Source: Enterococcus haemoperoxidus ATCC BAA-382 (GTDB taxonomy: Bacteria; Bacillota; Bacilli; Lactobacillales; Enterococcaceae). Taken from it: a stretch of 64,000 nucleotides of DNA. Below the pieces are notes generated by a model that was not told the DNA's origin, did not search any database, and was given only the letters and a program-made list of their open reading frames with translations. The stretch covers positions 930,001-994,000 of the forward strand of contig NZ_KE136480.1 of NCBI RefSeq assembly GCF_000407165.1. Direction: 5' to 3'. Below, piece after piece: positions 14,789 to 23,734 of the stretch. Each line of letters starts with the position of its first letter. The stretch's first letter is position 1. A program made the translations under genes and the position numbers.

Positions 14789-17401
14789 ATGAAAAAACAA
14801 CAAGCACTATTTTTTTCAGGAAGAGTTCGATATGCCGCAGCAAGTTTTATATTGCCTGTACTGATATTAGTCGGTGTTTATCTGTCCATTGGTATTTATC
14901 CAGGAAGTAAAATGAGTATTTTAGCTAGTGATGGATTTGGCCAGTATGCCAACTTTTTTGCTAGTTTCAACAATATGATGAAAAGTGATCAGAGTATTTT
15001 TTATACATGGTCAGGTTCATTGGGGTTAAATTATTTGTCACTAATCAGTTATTATTTAGGTGGTATTTTTACACCGCTTGTTTATTTCTTTGATAATCAG
15101 CAAATACCTGATTTCATCTATTATGTAACCTTGATCAAGGTTGGTTTGATGGGTCTAGCCTTTTGGTATTTTTCTACAAAGACATTTTACTTACCTAAGT
15201 GGGGCGATCTTTTACTGAGTCTCAGCTATGCTTTGATGGGATTTACGATCGCTAATTCGGAAATGATCATGTGGCTAGATGGGTTGATATATTTTCCTTT
15301 TGTGATTTTAGGCATAAATCTTATCATGGATAAACGCAGTCCAGGGCTTTTATTTATCAGTTATTTTCTGCTGTTTATTTCTAATTTTTATATTGGTTTT
15401 ATGATCGGTGTGTACTCCTTTCTTTATTTTATCGTGCGATTATTTACGAATCAGAGGCGTTACATAAAACGTCTGCCAAGTTATTTGTTTACTTCACTGT
15501 TAGCAGGAGGATCTTCAATGATTTTACTTTTGCCAACGTTGATCGATTTACAAACAAATGGAGAGGCATTGACTGCAATAAAAGGTTGGAAGACAGCCGT
15601 TACGGGACCGTGGGATTTGATCATAAAAAATATGGTCGGGGTTTATGACACAACGCGCTATGGTTCGATTCCGTTTATATATGTTGGATTACTGCCGCTC
15701 GTTTTTTGCGTGTTTTTCTTCATGAGTAAAAAGATTATAGGACGAGATAAAATTTGTTACGGGATATTATTGATCGTATTGATCGTCAGCTTTTATGTAG
15801 AACCGTTGAATTTATTCTGGCATGGATTACACGCACCAAATATGTTTCTTTTTAGGTTTAGTTTCTTATTTTCTTTTACAATTTTGCTACTGGCTGGATA
15901 TGGCTGGTCGGTGTATAAAAAAACGGATTTTGAGCAGTTAGTCAATATTTTTATTGGTTTGATGGTACTCTTTGTGGTTGTCCGTGTCGTTACAGCGAAA
16001 AGTCATGATTACGAGTATTTGACCCATACTTCATTTATTTTAACCTTGATTTTTCTAGCAGCATATTTGCTTTTCTTCTTTTTTGTTTATAAGGGGAAAG
16101 GGAAAAAAAGGGTGTTTATTTGCCTATTTGCGGGGATATATTTCTTAGAATTGGGCCTGAATGCGCAATTATTGGTGAAAGGGATCGATGCTGATTGGGG
16201 CTATGCACAGCGTTCAGGTTATGACAAAGAGTATAAAGATATTCAAAAGTTAGTAAAACAAACCAAAGATGAAAATAATTCCTTTTATCGCATGGAAAAT
16301 ATCACAGCCAGTTCTCCTAATGAAAGTTTTCGCTATGGGTACAGTGGCATCGGAATGTTTTCATCAATCAGAAATAGGCATTCTTCTTTTTATATGAACA
16401 CATTAGGTTTTCGCTCATATGATACCAATTTATCTATCCGATATCAAAATAATACTATTTTGATGGATGCACTGATGGGAGTCAAATATAACCTATCAAA
16501 CAAGGACCTATCTAAAGCAGGTTTTGAAAAGATAGCTACAAGTGGTGACTATCAATTGTATAAAAACCAGTATGCATTGCCAATGGGGATGGTAACGGAT
16601 GAAGGGATTTATGATGAAGATACGGCCAATGATCCTGCTAGTCTATTGTTGGCACTTTCAGGTGTTAAAGAAGCGCTCTATGCTACAGCCTTTCCAGAAC
16701 TGGTCGAAACTGAAAATACGGTATTAAGCGAAGGGATTAAATATGATCGTAACACGTTGATTTTAAAAGCGAAGGATAAAAATAAGCCAATGAAAATCAA
16801 GTGGAAAGTCAATGCCAATCCTCATTCTCAGCTATATCTAGATTTATTTCCAGCTGATTTTACAGGTCAAGATCGTACAAAAGTACATGTGACAACAGCT
16901 AAACAGGAAACAAATACGCAATTAACGAAGACCGGCCAATTTTACTCCTTAGGTGACTACGAAAAGGCCAAAGAAATCACGGTGGAAACAACATTTTATT
17001 ATACGGATCAGCTAGAATTGTTTGAACCAACTGTGAGGGTATTGAATACAGTCAAATTTAAAGAAGCGGTACAAAAAGCCCAAGAAAAAGGCGTGGATTT
17101 TCAAGTGAATGGACGAAAGGCAACGGCTGAGGTTACTACGGAAAAAGAGCGTATTCTATTCACAACAATTCCAGCTGATAAAGGTTGGCAAGCGAAACTA
17201 GATGGAAAAATAGTACCGATCCGTACAATCAATGACGGCCTGCTTAGTATTACGGTGCCAGCAGGAAAACATCAAGTGGAATTCATCTATCTGCCACAAG
17301 GCGTATTAGCAGGTACATTTTTATTTATCCTTTGCGTGATCGTTTTCGGTGTGTATCAACACTATCTAATTCGTCGTGGCAAAGATCCATTTTACGAATA
17401 A
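14789..17401 (+). CDS. YfhO-family polytopic membrane protein (GT-C-like)
   Basis: An 870-aa protein of the YfhO family. About 12 membrane helices fill residues 20-460, followed by a large extracellular domain (about 470-830) and a last helix near the C-terminus (FLFILCVIVFGVY). The motif SDGFGQYANF after the first helix is typical. The B. subtilis member works with CsbB and GtcA to add sugar to lipoteichoic acid. In this operon a role in glycosylating wall polymers or the exported proteins is plausible but inferred. Ribosome site AAAGGAA precedes the ATG. Confidence 0.88.
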   Translation: MKKQQALFFSGRVRYAAASFILPVLILVGVYLSIGIYPGSKMSILASDGFGQYANFFASFNNMMKSDQSIFYTWSGSLGLNYLSLISYYLGGIFTPLVYFFDNQQIPDFIYYVTLIKVGLMGLAFWYFSTKTFYLPKWGDLLLSLSYALMGFTIANSEMIMWLDGLIYFPFVILGINLIMDKRSPGLLFISYFLLFISNFYIGFMIGVYSFLYFIVRLFTNQRRYIKRLPSYLFTSLLAGGSSMILLLPTLIDLQTNGEALTAIKGWKTAVTGPWDLIIKNMVGVYDTTRYGSIPFIYVGLLPLVFCVFFFMSKKIIGRDKICYGILLIVLIVSFYVEPLNLFWHGLHAPNMFLFRFSFLFSFTILLLAGYGWSVYKKTDFEQLVNIFIGLMVLFVVVRVVTAKSHDYEYLTHTSFILTLIFLAAYLLFFFFVYKGKGKKRVFICLFAGIYFLELGLNAQLLVKGIDADWGYAQRSGYDKEYKDIQKLVKQTKDENNSFYRMENITASSPNESFRYGYSGIGMFSSIRNRHSSFYMNTLGFRSYDTNLSIRYQNNTILMDALMGVKYNLSNKDLSKAGFEKIATSGDYQLYKNQYALPMGMVTDEGIYDEDTANDPASLLLALSGVKEALYATAFPELVETENTVLSEGIKYDRNTLILKAKDKNKPMKIKWKVNANPHSQLYLDLFPADFTGQDRTKVHVTTAKQETNTQLTKTGQFYSLGDYEKAKEITVETTFYYTDQLELFEPTVRVLNTVKFKEAVQKAQEKGVDFQVNGRKATAEVTTEKERILFTTIPADKGWQAKLDGKIVPIRTINDGLLSITVPAGKHQVEFIYLPQGVLAGTFLFILCVIVFGVYQHYLIRRGKDPFYE

Positions 17402-17429
17402 AGTCCGAAGAAATGGCGGTGTAAGACAG

Positions 17430-18137
17430 ATGAAAAAAGTAAGGATTTTGATGTTTTGTTGCATTTTACTTCTTGTAGGGTGTACTAACGGAATCGAAAA
17501 AAATACTTCTAAGCAGAATAAGGATGTAGCAAAATGGTCAAAGCCCCGTACCAATTTATTTAGTTCATTGGATTACCCGGAACTATCTAAGACAGAAGCA
17601 GAAAAGTTGATGGAAGAAAAGTTTGAGTTAGTAATACCGTCTTTTTTTGAACAGTCATTAGCACTAACACAAAAATTATTGAGAATCGAGAATCAAGTAC
17701 AATACTCAATAAAGAGTGATGCAGAAATTTTGACGATTCGAGGGGGTATGACAGGAAAAGAGGATAAATCGCCCAATTCCGTTGGATTAGCAGAAGCTCA
17801 GTTTCAAGTGAATCAACAAAGAAAACAAGTTTATTTAACCAAACAATCGATACTGATTCAAAATATAGCAGCAGGCAATGCGCTTCAGGGAGATTCAATC
17901 AGGTCACTAGTAAAAAGAGTAGGCGAAGCAATGGAATTGCCTGACTTGGATCAAGTAATGAAACAATCTGAGAAGAAGATGGCCCATGAAAAAAATGAAG
18001 GACCTAACCAGTTGCTCGAAATCTATAATGATAGTGAGACAGCAAAAAAACAACAGAGGGCTAGTCGTATTCTAACTATTTCCTATGACGAGAAGCATCT
18101 TGTTAAAGAAATATATGGATTGATTTCGATTGAGTAA
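17430..18137 (+). CDS. Lipoprotein of unknown function
   Basis: A 235-aa protein whose signal peptide ends in the lipobox LVGC (Cys at about residue 19). I recognise no domain in the mature part, which is charged and helical with an internal beta-like stretch. ATG 17430 is chosen because it gives the signal peptide. It follows yfhO by 28 bp and ends at a strong terminator, so it is probably the last gene of the locus-1 transcription unit. Confidence 0.75.
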   Translation: MKKVRILMFCCILLLVGCTNGIEKNTSKQNKDVAKWSKPRTNLFSSLDYPELSKTEAEKLMEEKFELVIPSFFEQSLALTQKLLRIENQVQYSIKSDAEILTIRGGMTGKEDKSPNSVGLAEAQFQVNQQRKQVYLTKQSILIQNIAAGNALQGDSIRSLVKRVGEAMELPDLDQVMKQSEKKMAHEKNEGPNQLLEIYNDSETAKKQQRASRILTISYDEKHLVKEIYGLISIE

Positions 18138-18143
18138 TGATTA

Positions 18144-18200
18144 AAATAAAGCGAGACTGTGACACAACTCTTTGAGTTAGTTCATCGTCTCGCTTTATTT
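18144..18200 (+). terminator. Terminator closing WxL locus 1
   Basis: AAATAAAGCGAGAC pairs with GTCTCGCTTTATTT across a 28-base loop that itself contains AACTC/GAGTT. T-rich 3' arm. Confidence 0.85.
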
Positions 18201-18219
18201 GCTGATAAAACTGGGTTGC

Positions 18220-18233
18220 ATGACAAATGTCAT
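18220..18233. promoter_or_regulatory. Palindromic candidate operator of the ABC/two-component operon
   Basis: ATGACA-AA-TGTCAT, a perfect 6+2+6 palindrome 78 bp before the ATPase start, with a further ATGACA half-site at 18242. It is a reasonable binding site for the NarL-type regulator encoded in the same unit (autoregulation inferred). Confidence 0.5.
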
Positions 18234-18311
18234 ATAGAGTGATGACAAGAACCTCTAACGAGAGCTCCCATAATCAGATAAAATGAGGGCATAAGTAAAG
18301 GGGAGAAAAAA

Positions 18312-19196
18312 ATGATTACAGTCACTAAACTCACAAAAATGATGAATAAAGCAACAATTTTAAACAACGTTTCATTTACCGTAAACAAAGGTGAAATCAT
18401 TGCCTTAGTTGGTCCAAATGGTGCCGGAAAAACTACCTTGATCAATTGCTTAACAGGATTGATTCGCCCGACAAATGGAGAAATAAGCCTTTTTGGTACA
18501 AATCCATTGAATAAAAAAAATAAGGTTAAAGTAGGTGTGATGCAGCAAGAAAGCACAACGTTAGAAAATGTCAAAGTCAAAGAATTGCTGACACTTTTCC
18601 GTAGTTTTTATCCCAAGCCACTTTCTTTAGACGACTTGTTAGATATAACTGGACTAACCGAACATCGAAATACATATACAACTAAATTATCTGGCGGACA
18701 AAAACGTCGGCTAACGTTTGGTTTATCAATTATCGGCAATCCAGAGTTGCTTTTTTTAGATGAACCGACAACAGGAATGGATGTAACGAGCCGCAAAATT
18801 TTCTGGAAAAAAATCAATATGTTAAAAGAGCAAGGCAAAACAATTATCTTAACCACACATTACCTAGAGGAAATTGAAAAAGTTGCTACTCGAATTTTAC
18901 TGATGAAACAAGGTGAAATCGTTCATGATGGCACATTGGAAAGCATTCAGTCTGAAATGCTGCAAAATAAATTGAGCTTTCAGTTGCTAGACATTCTTGA
19001 TGAAGCAAAACTAGTTGATTTACCTTATGTATCAACAATTGAAAAAGTAGAAAACAACGTAACTCTCTATTCGTCAAATAGTGATGAAACGCTTATAGAA
19101 TTGTTCACAACCGAAATTAAATTCAAGAATTTATTAATTAGTCCAGGGAACTTAGAAACAGCCTTCAATACTTTAGTTGAGGAGGAAGACAAATGA
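18312..19196 (+). CDS. ABC-2 type transporter ATP-binding protein
   Basis: A 294-aa ATPase: Walker A GPNGAGKTT (34-42), a Q-loop near VGVMQQE, signature LSGGQKRR, Walker B LLFLDEPTTGMD and the switch His in TTHYLEE. It powers the permease whose ATG overlaps its stop codon by 4 bp. Substrate is not visible; this transporter plus NarL-type kinase/regulator layout is common for drug, antimicrobial-peptide or lipid export. The start is preceded by AAAGGGGAG. Confidence 0.93.
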   Translation: MITVTKLTKMMNKATILNNVSFTVNKGEIIALVGPNGAGKTTLINCLTGLIRPTNGEISLFGTNPLNKKNKVKVGVMQQESTTLENVKVKELLTLFRSFYPKPLSLDDLLDITGLTEHRNTYTTKLSGGQKRRLTFGLSIIGNPELLFLDEPTTGMDVTSRKIFWKKINMLKEQGKTIILTTHYLEEIEKVATRILLMKQGEIVHDGTLESIQSEMLQNKLSFQLLDILDEAKLVDLPYVSTIEKVENNVTLYSSNSDETLIELFTTEIKFKNLLISPGNLETAFNTLVEEEDK

Positions 19197-19945
19197 ATCC
19201 ATTCGTTGTGCAAACTAAAACAGACTTAAACCGCTCTTTAATGAGAAGCAAACCATTTATCTTTTTTTCTTTAGGGATGCCAGTTGGTTTTTATCTTCTA
19301 TTTACCAAAGTATTTAATATGGGAGTTCCACAAGAGTACATGGCTGTTTTCTATAAAGACAGTATGATTCAAATGGCAACCTATAGTGTGATGATCAGCT
19401 CATTATTTTCTTTTTCGATGACGTTGATTGAAGACCGTAAACAAGGTGTGAAGCAGTTTTTACGCCTATCACCTATGCCGGAATGTATTTATTATACGAG
19501 TAAGATTTTAACGCAATTTTTGATCAATAGTTTGTTATTAATCGTTATTTTTCTAGTAGGACATTTTGTAAATGGGGTTCAAATGAATTTTATGACCTGG
19601 CTTACCAGTGGATTATGGATTTTATATGGTTGTTTACCGATCGTCGCATTAGCAACGATCGTAAGTCTGGTGAAAGATCCAAATACAGCTAGTGTGTTGA
19701 ACAATATAATCTTAATGCCGCTTGCGATCATAAGTGGATTGTGGTGGCCGATCGACATGTTTCCAGAAGTCGTTCAAAAAATTGCGACAGGGTTACCGAC
19801 CTTTTATGCAGCACAAGGAGCGAAAGAGTTGGCAGCTGGACAATTACCAGATGGAAAAGGACTGTTGATCATCTTCATTTATTTTGTAGGAATTATGGTA
19901 TTATCAATATATCTGAATGGTCGTAAAGAAGAAATAAAACGTTAG
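19193..19945 (+). CDS. ABC-2 type transporter permease
   Basis: A 250-aa protein with six predicted membrane helices in ABC-2 permease layout and the family feature WPIDMFPEVVQKIATGLPTF near the fifth helix. Translationally coupled to the ATPase through an ATGA overlap. Forms the membrane channel of the exporter. Confidence 0.9.
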   Translation: MNPFVVQTKTDLNRSLMRSKPFIFFSLGMPVGFYLLFTKVFNMGVPQEYMAVFYKDSMIQMATYSVMISSLFSFSMTLIEDRKQGVKQFLRLSPMPECIYYTSKILTQFLINSLLLIVIFLVGHFVNGVQMNFMTWLTSGLWILYGCLPIVALATIVSLVKDPNTASVLNNIILMPLAIISGLWWPIDMFPEVVQKIATGLPTFYAAQGAKELAAGQLPDGKGLLIIFIYFVGIMVLSIYLNGRKEEIKR

Positions 19946-19954
19946 GGGAAAGTG

Positions 19955-21073
19955 ATGATTGGGAAGTTTAGGGTGTACCCGAAAGAGGATGGCTTTGTTT
20001 CATTTATATGGTTGATTTTTATTTTGATTCCGATTATTGCAATGTTTCCGTACGATACTTTTGATAAGCAGTTAGCACTGTTTACATTAGGAATTTTTGT
20101 AGTGACCTATCGAAATTGTTTATTTAATGGGAAATGGTTTCCGTTTTGGATGGCGTTGATGTATGGAATATCACTGTTTTATACGATATATTTTGGTTAT
20201 ATCTATTTGTTTATCTATCCAGCGTGGATGATTGGTTTTATTCCAATGAAGAAGCACGTGTTTAAGTATTATTATATTGCGTTATTATGTATGCTGACGC
20301 CTGTGCCGTTTAGTTTAAGCCGATTGCCAGAATATGTAACACAGGATTTAAAAATCACGATTTTTGTTTATGGCTTTTTTATCTGTGCGGCACCTTTTGC
20401 TGGTCGTTCAATTCGTAAGCAAGCAGAGTTACGTAAGCAAATATATCAATCTACCCAGAGGATGGAATACGTGATCAAACAAGAAGAACGTTACCGAATC
20501 GCTAGAGATTTGCATGATACATTGGGACAATCATTATCGATCATGACGATCAAAGCAGAGTTAGCAGGGAAGTTGGTAGATAAAGATCAGGCGCTGGCTA
20601 AAAAAGAAATCGCAGAAGTTGCTGAAACCTCTAGAGGTACTTTGCAAACAGTACGGGAAATCGTTTCAAGTATGCGTCATGTATTGATTGCTGAAGAAAT
20701 GATAACAATTGAAAAAAGCTTAAGGGATGCGAAAATCATCTTAGCCACAGAGGGTGAAGAATTAACTGGAGAAATTGCCACAGATCTTCAAAATACCGTG
20801 AGTTATTGTTTGCGTGAATGTGTCACGAATGTAATTCGTCATAGTAGAGCTAGTCACTGTAGGATCATCATTGAAAAGAGTGGCGTAAATTATACCTTTA
20901 CAGTTGAAGATGATGGTAAAGGAATGAAAGACTTGATTCAGGGGAATGGACTGACGGGGTTAAAAGAACGAATCGAAAGCGTCTGTGGAAAACTCGAATT
21001 TACGCAAAAAAATGGAATGAAGGTTCTATTCACAGTTCCTGTGGATAAAAAAGAGGAGAAGATCCATGATTAA
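19955..21073 (+). CDS. Sensor histidine kinase, NarL/LytS-like (HisKA_3)
   Basis: A 372-aa kinase. Five or so membrane helices fill the first 150 residues with almost no extracellular loop, so it probably senses within the membrane or through the neighbouring transporter. The HisKA_3 dimerisation helix has the phosphoacceptor His in RIARDLHDTLGQSLS. The HATPase domain shows the N-box (RECVTNVIRHS) and G-box (DDGKGMK, GNGLTGLKERI). ATG 19955 is preferred to GTG 19952 by spacing from AGGGG. The 3' end overlaps the regulator gene by 8 bp. Confidence 0.92.
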   Translation: MIGKFRVYPKEDGFVSFIWLIFILIPIIAMFPYDTFDKQLALFTLGIFVVTYRNCLFNGKWFPFWMALMYGISLFYTIYFGYIYLFIYPAWMIGFIPMKKHVFKYYYIALLCMLTPVPFSLSRLPEYVTQDLKITIFVYGFFICAAPFAGRSIRKQAELRKQIYQSTQRMEYVIKQEERYRIARDLHDTLGQSLSIMTIKAELAGKLVDKDQALAKKEIAEVAETSRGTLQTVREIVSSMRHVLIAEEMITIEKSLRDAKIILATEGEELTGEIATDLQNTVSYCLRECVTNVIRHSRASHCRIIIEKSGVNYTFTVEDDGKGMKDLIQGNGLTGLKERIESVCGKLEFTQKNGMKVLFTVPVDKKEEKIHD

Positions 21074-21665
21074 ACTAATTATCGCAGAAGATCAAGGGTT
21101 ACTGTCATCTGCCTTAGCAACGATTCTGGGCTTGGAAGATGATTTGGAAGTGGTAGGTATTGCTAAAAATGGCGTAGAAGCATTAGCGTTGATCGAAAAG
21201 CATCAACCAGATATCTGTTTAACTGATATTGAAATGCCATTGAAAACGGGGTTGGATATAGCAGAAGCATTGCAAAATCAGGAACAAAAGGTGATTATTT
21301 TAACCACTTTTGCTAGAGAAGGTTATTTTGAACGAGCCGTAAAAGCGAATGTATCGGGCTATCTGTTAAAAGATACACCCACGGATGAACTGATTGGGAA
21401 TATCCGCGCTGTTATGAAAGGAAAAAAATTTTATTCCCCTGAACTTGTAACGGGACTATTTTCACAACAAGAAAATCCCTTGACTGAACGAGAACAAGAA
21501 GTGTTGCTGGCAGTAGGGGAAGGCTTGTCCTCTAAGGAAATTGCGGGAAAGCTGTTCTTGACGAGCGGAACGGTACGGAATTATATGTCAGAGATTTTGA
21601 ATAAACTAGGGGCAAAAAATAGAATTGAAGCAGTGAGTATTGCGAAGGAAAAAGGCTGGATCTGA
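21066..21665 (+). CDS. Response regulator, NarL/FixJ family
   Basis: A 199-aa regulator. The receiver has the acidic pocket (IAEDQG), phosphoacceptor Asp in CLTDIEMP, the conserved Thr in ILTTFA and Lys in LLKDTP. The LuxR-type helix-turn-helix is LTEREQEVLLAVGEGLSSKEIA at about 138-195. It pairs with the overlapping kinase and probably controls the transporter through the palindrome at 18220. Confidence 0.93.
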   Translation: MIKLIIAEDQGLLSSALATILGLEDDLEVVGIAKNGVEALALIEKHQPDICLTDIEMPLKTGLDIAEALQNQEQKVIILTTFAREGYFERAVKANVSGYLLKDTPTDELIGNIRAVMKGKKFYSPELVTGLFSQQENPLTEREQEVLLAVGEGLSSKEIAGKLFLTSGTVRNYMSEILNKLGAKNRIEAVSIAKEKGWI

Positions 21666-21762
21666 TTAGGAAGATACATGTAAAGTAAATAAGAGTAGGA
21701 ATCGAGTATGTATATATAGTAAAAAAACATTTTTTATTGATTAATTTTTTAATAAGTACCGT

Positions 21763-21771
21763 GATATAAAA
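21763..21771 (+). promoter_or_regulatory. Extended -10 promoter candidate of the MucBP gene
   Basis: GATATAAAA preceded by TG gives TGA-TATAAA, an extended -10 about 62 bp before the start at 21833. No good -35 lies 17 bp upstream, so activation may be needed. Confidence 0.35.
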
Positions 21772-21832
21772 TGTATTTATCTAATTTTTCTTTTATTATT
21801 TGAGAGTACATTTTATAAAAAGGAGCTTAATT

Positions 21833-23305
21833 ATGAAAAAGACTATTGTCAGCATGATAATTTTAGCAACAGCGGTATTTTTATTGCCATTATCAAGTGA
21901 AGCAGCACAACTTAATTTTTATGATATTGATACACTTAGTTCACAGGAAAAAGAAGCTATTATCAAAGAAAAACCTTCAATAAGTTCAGAGTATGAGCAG
22001 TATACGATTGTTTATCAAAAGGATTCAGCAGGCGATGGAACGGATGAACATACTGATTTAGGCGGTTCATTTGGACAGGGAAACTCTGGAAAGGCTTTAA
22101 AGTCAACGACCCAGTCCGCGTTACCAAAAGCGGGAGAACTTGACCATGCTAATTTACTCTTATACGGAAGTGGCGTTATTGCGATTAGTTTATTTACTTT
22201 GTATAAACGAAAAAAGTATAGCAAGTTGTTATTGGTTATTTTGATTCCTGCTTCGATAGGAACGCGTTCAATGACGGTCTTAGCAGCGGGGGAATCATTG
22301 ATTCCAACAGAAACTATTTCACTTTCCAAAGGGGAAGTAAAAAGTATTGAGCCTACTGTGATCAAAGGGTATACCTATGTAGGTTATTTTCCAGTAGGGC
22401 AAACTAATCCGCCGAAAGGAGACTCGACAATCATTGTCCGTTATGTTGACGGAAATAACAATGAACTTCATGGATCGCAGATAATTACGGGGACAATTGG
22501 TGAAAACTATGATGCATCGACAGAAAAATATGTATTAGCAATCCCAGGCTATACTTTAAACGAGGCTAAATTACCAGTGAATGTTACTGGTATGTTTGAA
22601 GAAAAAGAGCAAACAGTCACGTATGAGTACGAAAAAGAGGCTGATAAAGAAGGAAAGGTCACGATTCATTATTTAAATACAGATGGTGTTGCCATCATGC
22701 CACCTGATAGTTTAAGTGGGGAAATCGGCCAGGCTTTCCATGTTGAGAAAAAGGAAATTCCAAACTTTTTATTTAAACACGCAGAAGGTGAATTTGATGG
22801 GGTATTTTCACTGGAAGAAACAACTATCAAGTTATATTATACAGATGAAGTGAAAATTAACATTCATTACATTAATAAAAGCACGAAAGAACCACTTATG
22901 TTGAACTCTCTAAACTACTATGCTGATTACTTACGACCAGAGCTAAGTGATATTGATGATTATTATTATACGAGTTCCTATAATGGGAAAACATATAGCT
23001 CAGGTAGCGTTGTATCATCTGATCAAGTAACAGTAAAAGCTGGAACGGAGTATATATTACCAAAAGAAATCAGATTTTTGATCACCAAACCAGATGGACA
23101 AACAATGGATAGCTTCATTTTTCCAAAGGTCATTGTAACATCTGAAGGTGGATGGATCGCAGGTATTTATAGTTATTCCAACTACTTGTATTTTAGTGAA
23201 CGACCAGAGTACATTCCTGAAAACTATAAAGGAACGGCAGATCAACTTGAAATAAATGTTACGTATGAAGTAAGCTATATCACAATTGCGATTCCAGAAC
23301 CTTGA
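21833..23305 (+). CDS. MucBP surface protein with an internal sorting signal (apparent fusion)
   Basis: A 490-aa protein of unusual order. A signal peptide (1-24) and a 70-residue stretch lead to LPKAGE at about 96, a hydrophobic helix and KRKKYSK, exactly like the small sortase substrates of the WxL loci. The frame then continues into a second hydrophobic stretch (about 133-150) ending in an AAG cleavage-like site and three MucBP-type repeats (near 199, 277 and 341: IIVRYVDGNNNEL, VTIHYLNTDGV, INIHYINKSTKE). It looks like a sorting-signal protein fused in frame to a separate secreted MucBP protein. Start ATG follows AAGGAG. Confidence 0.8.
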   Translation: MKKTIVSMIILATAVFLLPLSSEAAQLNFYDIDTLSSQEKEAIIKEKPSISSEYEQYTIVYQKDSAGDGTDEHTDLGGSFGQGNSGKALKSTTQSALPKAGELDHANLLLYGSGVIAISLFTLYKRKKYSKLLLVILIPASIGTRSMTVLAAGESLIPTETISLSKGEVKSIEPTVIKGYTYVGYFPVGQTNPPKGDSTIIVRYVDGNNNELHGSQIITGTIGENYDASTEKYVLAIPGYTLNEAKLPVNVTGMFEEKEQTVTYEYEKEADKEGKVTIHYLNTDGVAIMPPDSLSGEIGQAFHVEKKEIPNFLFKHAEGEFDGVFSLEETTIKLYYTDEVKINIHYINKSTKEPLMLNSLNYYADYLRPELSDIDDYYYTSSYNGKTYSSGSVVSSDQVTVKAGTEYILPKEIRFLITKPDGQTMDSFIFPKVIVTSEGGWIAGIYSYSNYLYFSERPEYIPENYKGTADQLEINVTYEVSYITIAIPEP

Positions 23306-23321
23306 GGCTCTATTAAACTTC

Positions 23322-23373
23322 AAATAAGCATGAAGACAAACTGTTCAAAGGTTGCTTCATGCTTATTTTTTTT
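23322..23373. terminator. Terminator between convergent genes
   Basis: AAATAAGCATGAAG pairs with CTTCATGCTTATTT and runs into TTTTTT on the plus strand. It lies between the MucBP gene and the end of the minus-strand gene at 23396 and may serve both. Confidence 0.85.
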
Positions 23374-23395
23374 GGATCAGCTTCTCATTCAATGA

Positions 23396-23734
23396 TTACA
23401 ATCGAGTTGAACCAAAAAGAAAGATCCCGGAAAGATTTCCTAATAATATTCCGTATTGTGTGGTCGGTTTCTGTCCAGGAGGAACCACTACAGTAGGATA
23501 TTCTATTGTGAGCATTCGCGAGGGAATCGAGGCTGTCTTTTTCCGATAAACAAAAACAACTTCTTGAGGTTCGTTTGTAAATATTCCTTCTTGTGAAGCA
23601 GAGTGACTCACTAATTCCCAGTATTGACGTTCTTCCTCCTTAGCATAAAAAATAATCGTTGTTGGCTGGGCGATTAGTAAAAAAGCAAGAAAAACTGTTA
23701 ATACACACAGATTAAAAGATATTGTTTTTTTCAT
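23396..23734 (-). CDS. Small secreted protein carrying the C-terminal half of a MucBP repeat
   Basis: A 112-aa protein with signal peptide-like N-terminus (MKKTISFNLCVLTVFLAFLL) followed by YWELVSHSASQEGIFTNEP and QEVVFVYRKK, which matches the second half of the MucBP repeats of the LRR protein upstream. The tail (KPTTQYGILLG, then a hydrophobic run) resembles a decayed LPxTG signal. Its start overlaps the 3' end of the Mga-like gene by 23 bp and has a GGGAG site, so it is translationally coupled. I read it as the detached C-terminus of the LRR/MucBP protein at 25220 with a new signal peptide. Confidence 0.65.
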   Translation of the reverse strand: MKKTISFNLCVLTVFLAFLLIAQPTTIIFYAKEEERQYWELVSHSASQEGIFTNEPQEVVFVYRKKTASIPSRMLTIEYPTVVVPPGQKPTTQYGILLGNLSGIFLFGSTRL

